A DNA stretch of 64,000 nucleotides from Triglochin maritima (taxonomy: Eukaryota > Streptophyta > Magnoliopsida > Alismatales > Juncaginaceae). Positions within the stretch are counted from its first letter, which is position 1, and the number at the start of each line of letters is the position of its first letter. The notes below the pieces were generated by a model that was not told where the DNA came from, ran no database searches, and saw only the letters and a list, made by a program, of their open reading frames with translations. A program made the position numbers and the translations under genes. Below are positions 59,039 to 64,000 of the stretch, in pieces. The stretch is taken from contig OY821786.1 in the NCBI GenBank assembly GCA_963682175.1, positions 24,326,501 to 24,390,500 on the forward strand. The letters are read 5' to 3'.

Positions 59039-62000
59039 TTGTTTTTCACTCTCTTATTGTCCCGCGCTCTCTCCTTCTCACTCCTCTCTCTGATTCTCCC
59101 TTCTATCTTCTATCTTCTCTCTCCTTATCCTTCACTCTTCGTCTTCAATCTCCTTCCCTCTCTCTCCTTCTCCTCTACTTCAATACCTCACCTTCCCTTT
59201 CCCTTTTTCCTTCTCCTTCTCTCTTCTTCCTGTCTCTCACTCTCCCTCGTTTGCCTTCTCCTCTTGCTTCTCTCCCTCCCTCTCCTTCTCCTTCCCATCT
59301 CCGCTCTTCTCCCCCTCTCCGTCTCCTCCTCTCTCCGTCTTCCTCCTTCCCCCTCCATCTCCCTCTACTTCTCTCTCCTTGTCCATCTCTCTCCCCCTCC
59401 TCTCTCACTCTGTCGTACTCTCTCTCTCTCCTCCTTCTTCTCCCCTCTTTCCTCCTCCTCTATCTCTCCTCTCTTCGTCTCCTTCTCGCTCTCCTCCCCT
59501 CCCACTCCCATTGTCCTTCTCTCTCCCTCTCCTATCCACTATCCCCTTCTCCTTCTCTCTGCGTGCCCTTATTCTTCTCTCCGTCGTTCTCCTTCTCTCT
59601 CCTTGTCCTCTCTTTTGTTCTCCTTCTCATCTCCTTCTTCTTCTCCTCCTCCTTCTCTCTCCTTCTTCTCCCTCCTCCTCCTCTTCCTCCTCTCTCTCCT
59701 TCTATTTCTGTCATCCCTCTCCTTCTCCTTCTCTCACCTCCTCCCTCTTCTTTTCCTCTCCGTCACCTTCACTCTCTCTCACTCCTCTCGTTCTCCTTCC
59801 CTCTCCCCCTTCTCCGTCTCTCTATTCCTCTCTCTCCTTACCTTTTATCTCTACTTCTCCCTCCCTCTTTCCTTCTCTCCTTCCCTTCCAGTCCCCTCTT
59901 CCTTCTCTCTCTCCTTCTCCTTCTCTCACCTCCTCCCTCTTCTTTTCCTCTCCGTCACCTTCACTCTCTCTCACTCCTCTCGTTCTCCTTCCCTCTCCCC
60001 CTTCTCCGTCTCTCTATTCCTCTCTCTCCTTACCTTTTATCTCTACTTCTCCCTCCCTCTTTCCTTCTCTCCTTCCCTTCCAGTCCCCTCTTCCTTCTCT
60101 CTCTCCTTCTCCATCTAGCTCACTTACCGACTCCCTCACTCTTTCTCCCCCTCTCCTTCTCTTTCTCTCTCTCTCCTTTTCCTTCATTCACAGTCTCCTT
60201 CGCTCTCCTCTCTCTACTTCTCGCTCTAATTCACTCTCTCCCCTTCTCCGTTTCACTCCCTCCTTATCTCTCCCTCTCTCTCCTTCTCTATTGTTCTCTC
60301 TACTTCTCCATCTCTCCTTGCCCTTCTCACTCCCTCCCCCTCTGTCCACCTCTCCTCTCTCTCCTTCTCCTTCTACCTCTCTCCATCTCTCCCTCTCTCC
60401 TTGTTTCCCCATTTCCTTCTCTCTCGTCCTACACTCTCCTTCTCTCTCCCCACTCCTTCTCCTTGTTTTTCACTCTCTTATTGTCCCGCGCTCTCTCCTT
60501 CTCACTCCTCTCTCTGATTCTCCCTTCTATCTTCTATCTTCTCTCTCCTTATCCTTCACTCTTCGTCTTCAATCTCCTTCCCTCTTTCTCCTTCTCCTCT
60601 ACTTCAATACCTCTCCTTCCCTTTCCCTTTTTCCTTCTCCTTCTCTCTCTTCTTCCTGTCTCTCTCTCTCCCTCGCTTGCCTTCTCCTCTTGCTTCTCTC
60701 CCTCCCTCTCCTTCTCCTTCCCATCTCCGCTCTTCTCCCCCTCTCCGTCTCCTCCTCTCTCCGTCTTCCTCCTTCCCCCTCCATCTCCCTCTACTTCTCT
60801 CTCCTTGTCCATCTCTCTCCCCCTCCTCTCTCACTCTGTCGTACTCTCTCGCTCTCCTCCTTCTTCTCCCCTCTTTCCTCCTCCTCTATCTCTCCTCTCT
60901 TCGTCTCCTTCTCCTTCTCGCTCTCCTCCCCTCCCACTCCCATTGTCCTTCTCTCTCCCTCTCCTATCCACTCTCCCCTTCTCCTTCTCTCTGCGTGCCC
61001 TTATTCTTCTCTCCGTCGTTCTCCTTCTCTCTCCTTGTCCTCTCTCTTGTTCTCCTTCTCATCTCCTTCTTCTTCTCCTCCTCCTCCTCTCTCCTTCTTC
61101 TCCCTCCTCCTCCTCTTCCTCCTCTTCTCCTTCTCTTTCTCTCATCCCTCTCCTTCTCCTTCTCTCTCCTCCTCCCTCTTCTTTTCCTCTCCGTCACCTT
61201 CACTCTCTCTCACTCCTCTCGTTCTCCTTCCCTCTCCCCCTTCTCCGTCTCTCTATTCCTCTCTCTCCTTACCTTTTATCTCTACTTCTCCTTCTCCCTC
61301 CCTCTTTCCTTCTCTCCTTCCCTTCCAGTCCCCTCTTCCTTCTCTCTCTCCTTCTCCATCTAGCTCACTTACCGACTCCCTCACTCTTTCTCCCCCTCTC
61401 CTTCTCTTTCTCTCTCTCCTTTTCCTTCATTCACAGTCTCCTTCGCTCTCCTCTCTCTACTTCTCGCTCTAATTCACTCTCTCCCCTTCTCCGTTTCACT
61501 CCCTCCTTATCTCTCCCTCTCTCTCCTTCTCTATTGTTCTCTCTACTTCTCCATCTCTCCTTGCCCTTCTCACTCCCTCCCCCTCTGTCCACCTCTCCTC
61601 TCTCTCCTTCTCCTTCTACCTCTCTCCCTCTCTCCTTGTTTCCCCATTTCCTTCTCTTTCGTCCTACACTCTCCTTCTCTCTCCCCACTCCTTCTCCTTG
61701 TTTTTCACTCTCTTATTGTCCCGCGCTCTCTCCTTCTCACTCCTCTCTCTGATTCTCCCTTCTATCTTCTATCTTCTCTCTCCTTATCCTTCACTCTTCG
61801 TCTTCAATCTCCTTCCCTCTCTCTCCTTCTCCTCTACTTCAATACCTCTCCTTCTCTTTCCCTTTTTCCTTCTCCTTCTCTCTTCTTCCTGTCTCTCACT
61901 CTCCCTCGTTTGCCTTCTCCTCTTGCTTCTCTCCCTCCCTCTCCTTCTCCTTCCCATCTCCGCTCTTCTCCCCCTCTCCGTCTCCTCCTCTCTCCGTCTT

Positions 62001-64000
62001 CCTCCTTCCCCCTCCATCTCCCTCTACTTCTCTCTCCTTGTCCATCTCTCTCCCCCTCCTCTCTCACTCTGTCGTACTCTCTCTCTCTCCTCCTTCTTCT
62101 CCCCTCTTTCCTCCTCCTCTATCTCTCCTCTCTTCGTCTCCTTCTCGCTCTCCTCCCCTCCCACTCCCATTGTCCTTCTCTCTCCCTCTCCTATCCACTC
62201 TCCCCTTCTCCTTCTCTCTGCGTGCCCTTATTCTTCTCTCCGTCGTTCTCCTTCTCTCTCCTTGTCCTCTCTTTTGTTCTCCTTCTCATCTCCTTCTTCT
62301 TCTCCTCCTCCTTCTCTCTCCTTCTTCTCCCTCCTCCTCCTCTTCCTCCTCTCTCTCCTTCTATTTCTGTCATCCCTCTCCTTCTCCTTCTCTCACCTCC
62401 TCCCTCTTCTTTTCCTCTCCGTCACCTTCACTCTCTCTCACTCCTCTCGTTCTCCTTCCCTCTCCCCCTTCTCCGTCTCTCTATTCCTCTCTCTCCTTAC
62501 CTTTTATCTCTACTTCTCCCTCCCTCTTTCCTTCTCTCCTTCCCTTCCAGTCCCCTCTTCCTTCTCTCTCTCCTTCTCCATCTAGCTCACTTACCGACTC
62601 CCTCACTCTTTCTCCCCCTCTCCTTCTCTTTCTCTCTCTCTCCTTTTCCTTCATTCACAGTCTCCTTCGCTCTCCTCTCTCTACTTCTCGCTCTAATTCA
62701 CTCTCTCCCCTTCTCCGTTTCACTCCCTCCTTATCTCTCCCTCTCTCTCCTTCTCTATTGTTCTCTCTAATTCTCCATCTCTCCTTGCCCTTCTCACTCC
62801 CTCCCCCTCTGTCCACCTCTCCTCTCTCTCCTTCTCCTTCTACCTCTCTCCATCTCTCCCTCTCTCCTTGTTTCCCCATTTCCTTCTCTCTCGTCCTACA
62901 CTCTCCTTCTCTCTCCCCACTCCTTCTCCTTGTTTTTCACTCTCTTATTGTCCCGCGCTCTCTCCTTCTCACTCCTCTCTCTGTTTCTCCCTTCTATCTT
63001 CTATCTTCTCTCTCCTTATCCTTCACTCTTCGTCTTCAATCTCCTTCCCTCTTTCTCCTTCTCCTCTACTTCAATACCTCTCCTTCCCTTTCCCTTTTTC
63101 CTTCTCCTTCTCTCTCTTCTTCCTGTCTCTCTCTCTCCCTCGCTTGCCTTCTCCTCTTGCTTCTCTCCCTCCCTCTCCTTCTCCTTCCCATCTCCGCTCT
63201 TCTCCCCCTCTCCGTCTCCTCCTCTCTCCGTCTTCCTCCTTCCCCCTCCATCTCCCTCTACTTCTCTCTCCTTGTCCATCTCTCTCCCCCTCCTCTCTCA
63301 CTCTGTCGTACTCTCTCGCTCTCCTCCTTCTTCTCCCCTCTTTCCTCCTCCTCTATCTCTCCTCTCTTCGTCTCCTTCTCCTTCTCGCTCTCCTCCCCTC
63401 CCACTCCCATTGTCCTTCTCTCTCCCTCTCCTATCCACTCTCCCCTTCTCCTTCTCTCTGCGTGCCCTTATTCTTCTCTCCGTCGTTCTCCTTCTCTCTC
63501 CTTGTCCTCTCTCTTGTTCTCCTTCTCATCTCCTTCTTCTTCTCCTCCTCCTCCTCTCTCCTTCTTCTCCCTCCTCCTCCTCTTCCTCCTCTTCTCCTTC
63601 TCTTTCTCTCATCCCTCTCCTTCTCCTTCTCTCTCCTCCTCCCTCTTCTTTTCCTCTCCGTCACCTTCACTCTCTCTCACTCCTCTCGTTCTCCTTCCCT
63701 CTCCCCCTTCTCCGTCTCTCTATTCCTCTCTCTCCTTACCTTTTATCTCTACTTCTCCTTCTCCCTCCCTCTTTCCTTCTCTCCTTCCCTTCCAGTCCCC
63801 TCTTCCTTCTCTCTCTCCTTCTCCATCTAGCTCACTTACCGACTCCCTCACTCTTTCTCCCCCTCTCCTTCTCTTTCTCTCTCTCCTTTTCCTTCATTCA
63901 CAGTCTCCTTCGCTCTCCTCTCTCTACTTCTCGCTCTAATTCACTCTCTCCCCTTCTCCGTTTCACTCCCTCCTTATCTCTCCCTCTCTCTCCTTCTCTA
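59039..64000. repeat. Terminal higher-order pair (A-B-A-B)
   Basis: Monomers at 59039 and 61698 share CTCTCACTCTCCCTCGTTTG and TTCTATTTCTGTCATCCC. Those at 60464 and 62930 share CCCTCTTTCTCCTTCTCC and the shortened CCTCTTCTCCTTCTCTTTC. The window therefore ends in a dimer repeated at a lag of about 2.47 kb (plus the 192-bp duplication in the first copy). Confidence 0.7.
59734..60117. repeat. 192-bp internal tandem duplication in a monomer
   Basis: TCACCTCCTCCCTCTTC occurs at 59734 and again at 59926, and the following sequence through CTTCCAGTCCCCTC is repeated with a lag of 192 bp. This gives the 1425-bp spacing of the unit at 59039. The sister monomer at 61698, which otherwise shares the private variant CTCCCTCGTTTGCC, lacks it, so the duplication came after their split. 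Confidence 0.85.

Larger units (their letters stand above)
31330..64000. repeat. Polypyrimidine satellite array, right block
   Basis: Twenty-seven phase marks: 31330, 31894, 33149, 34406, 35647, 36902, 38222, 39480, 40738, 41966, 43224, 44474, 45744, 46990, 48208, 49463, 50681, 51936, 53194, 54447, 55703, 56958, 58215, 59039, 60464, 61698 and 62930. Most spacings are 1218-1270 bp. The block is marked by CAGTCTCCTTCGCTCTCC (GCTC in place of TCTC) from about 31630 to the window end, and in much of 37-57 kb by a longer CTCCTCCTCCTCC run. The array continues past the right edge. Open frames of up to about 1200 codons occur only because C/T-rich DNA lacks stop codons. No RNA gene, promoter or protein domain is seen. 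Confidence 0.95.

Noticed and set aside
1..64000. CRISPR-like array of repeats
   Set aside because: Repeat units are about 1.25 kb with no short repeat-spacer alternation, no cas genes, and the retroelements are eukaryotic.

Overview
The window is a large plant-type tandem satellite interrupted by two non-LTR (LINE) retrotransposon insertions. I see no host protein-coding gene, rRNA, tRNA or CRISPR array. The host is inferred to be a land plant, probably a flowering plant. The intact LINE has a first ORF with a DUF4283-like RNA-binding region and a CX2CX4HX4C knuckle, and a second ORF with APE-type endonuclease, reverse transcriptase and a zf-RVT-like C-terminus. That architecture is typical of plant L1-clade elements. 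The species cannot be told from the sequence.

Layout: 1-5874 satellite; 5875-12156 an apparently complete minus-strand LINE with both ORFs open; 12157-17636 satellite; 17637-18661 a 1025-bp minus-strand LINE derivative with a broken ORF1 fragment and no ORF2; 18662-64000 satellite.

The satellite is almost pure C+T on the given strand (G+A on the other). Its period is about 1.25 kb, with 46 copies of a conserved phase mark (the T-run before the only CCGCG of the monomer). Typical spacings are 1240-1258 bp. Scattered purines form a reproducible barcode (for example TAGCTCACTTACCGACTCCC and CTGCGTGCCCTTATTC), so the array is a true long-period satellite and not simple-sequence DNA. Monomer variants form blocks: a left subfamily (to about 15 kb), a middle one (about 16-31 kb) and a right one (from 31.6 kb). 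There are local dimeric higher-order repeats, truncated monomers and small internal amplifications. This points to continuing unequal exchange.

Both retroelements lie in the same orientation and have target-site duplications made of satellite sequence (14 and 17 bp). In both, the 3' end was primed from the pyrimidine strand. Their 3' termini are similar, and both ORF1 products carry an SPPPxVxLxxISPQ-like motif. The short element may therefore be a relative mobilised by the machinery of elements like the long one.

The very long Leu/Ser/Pro-rich (plus strand) and Arg/Glu/Gly-rich (minus strand) open frames across the array are compositional: C/T-only DNA rarely contains stop codons. They are not annotated as genes.
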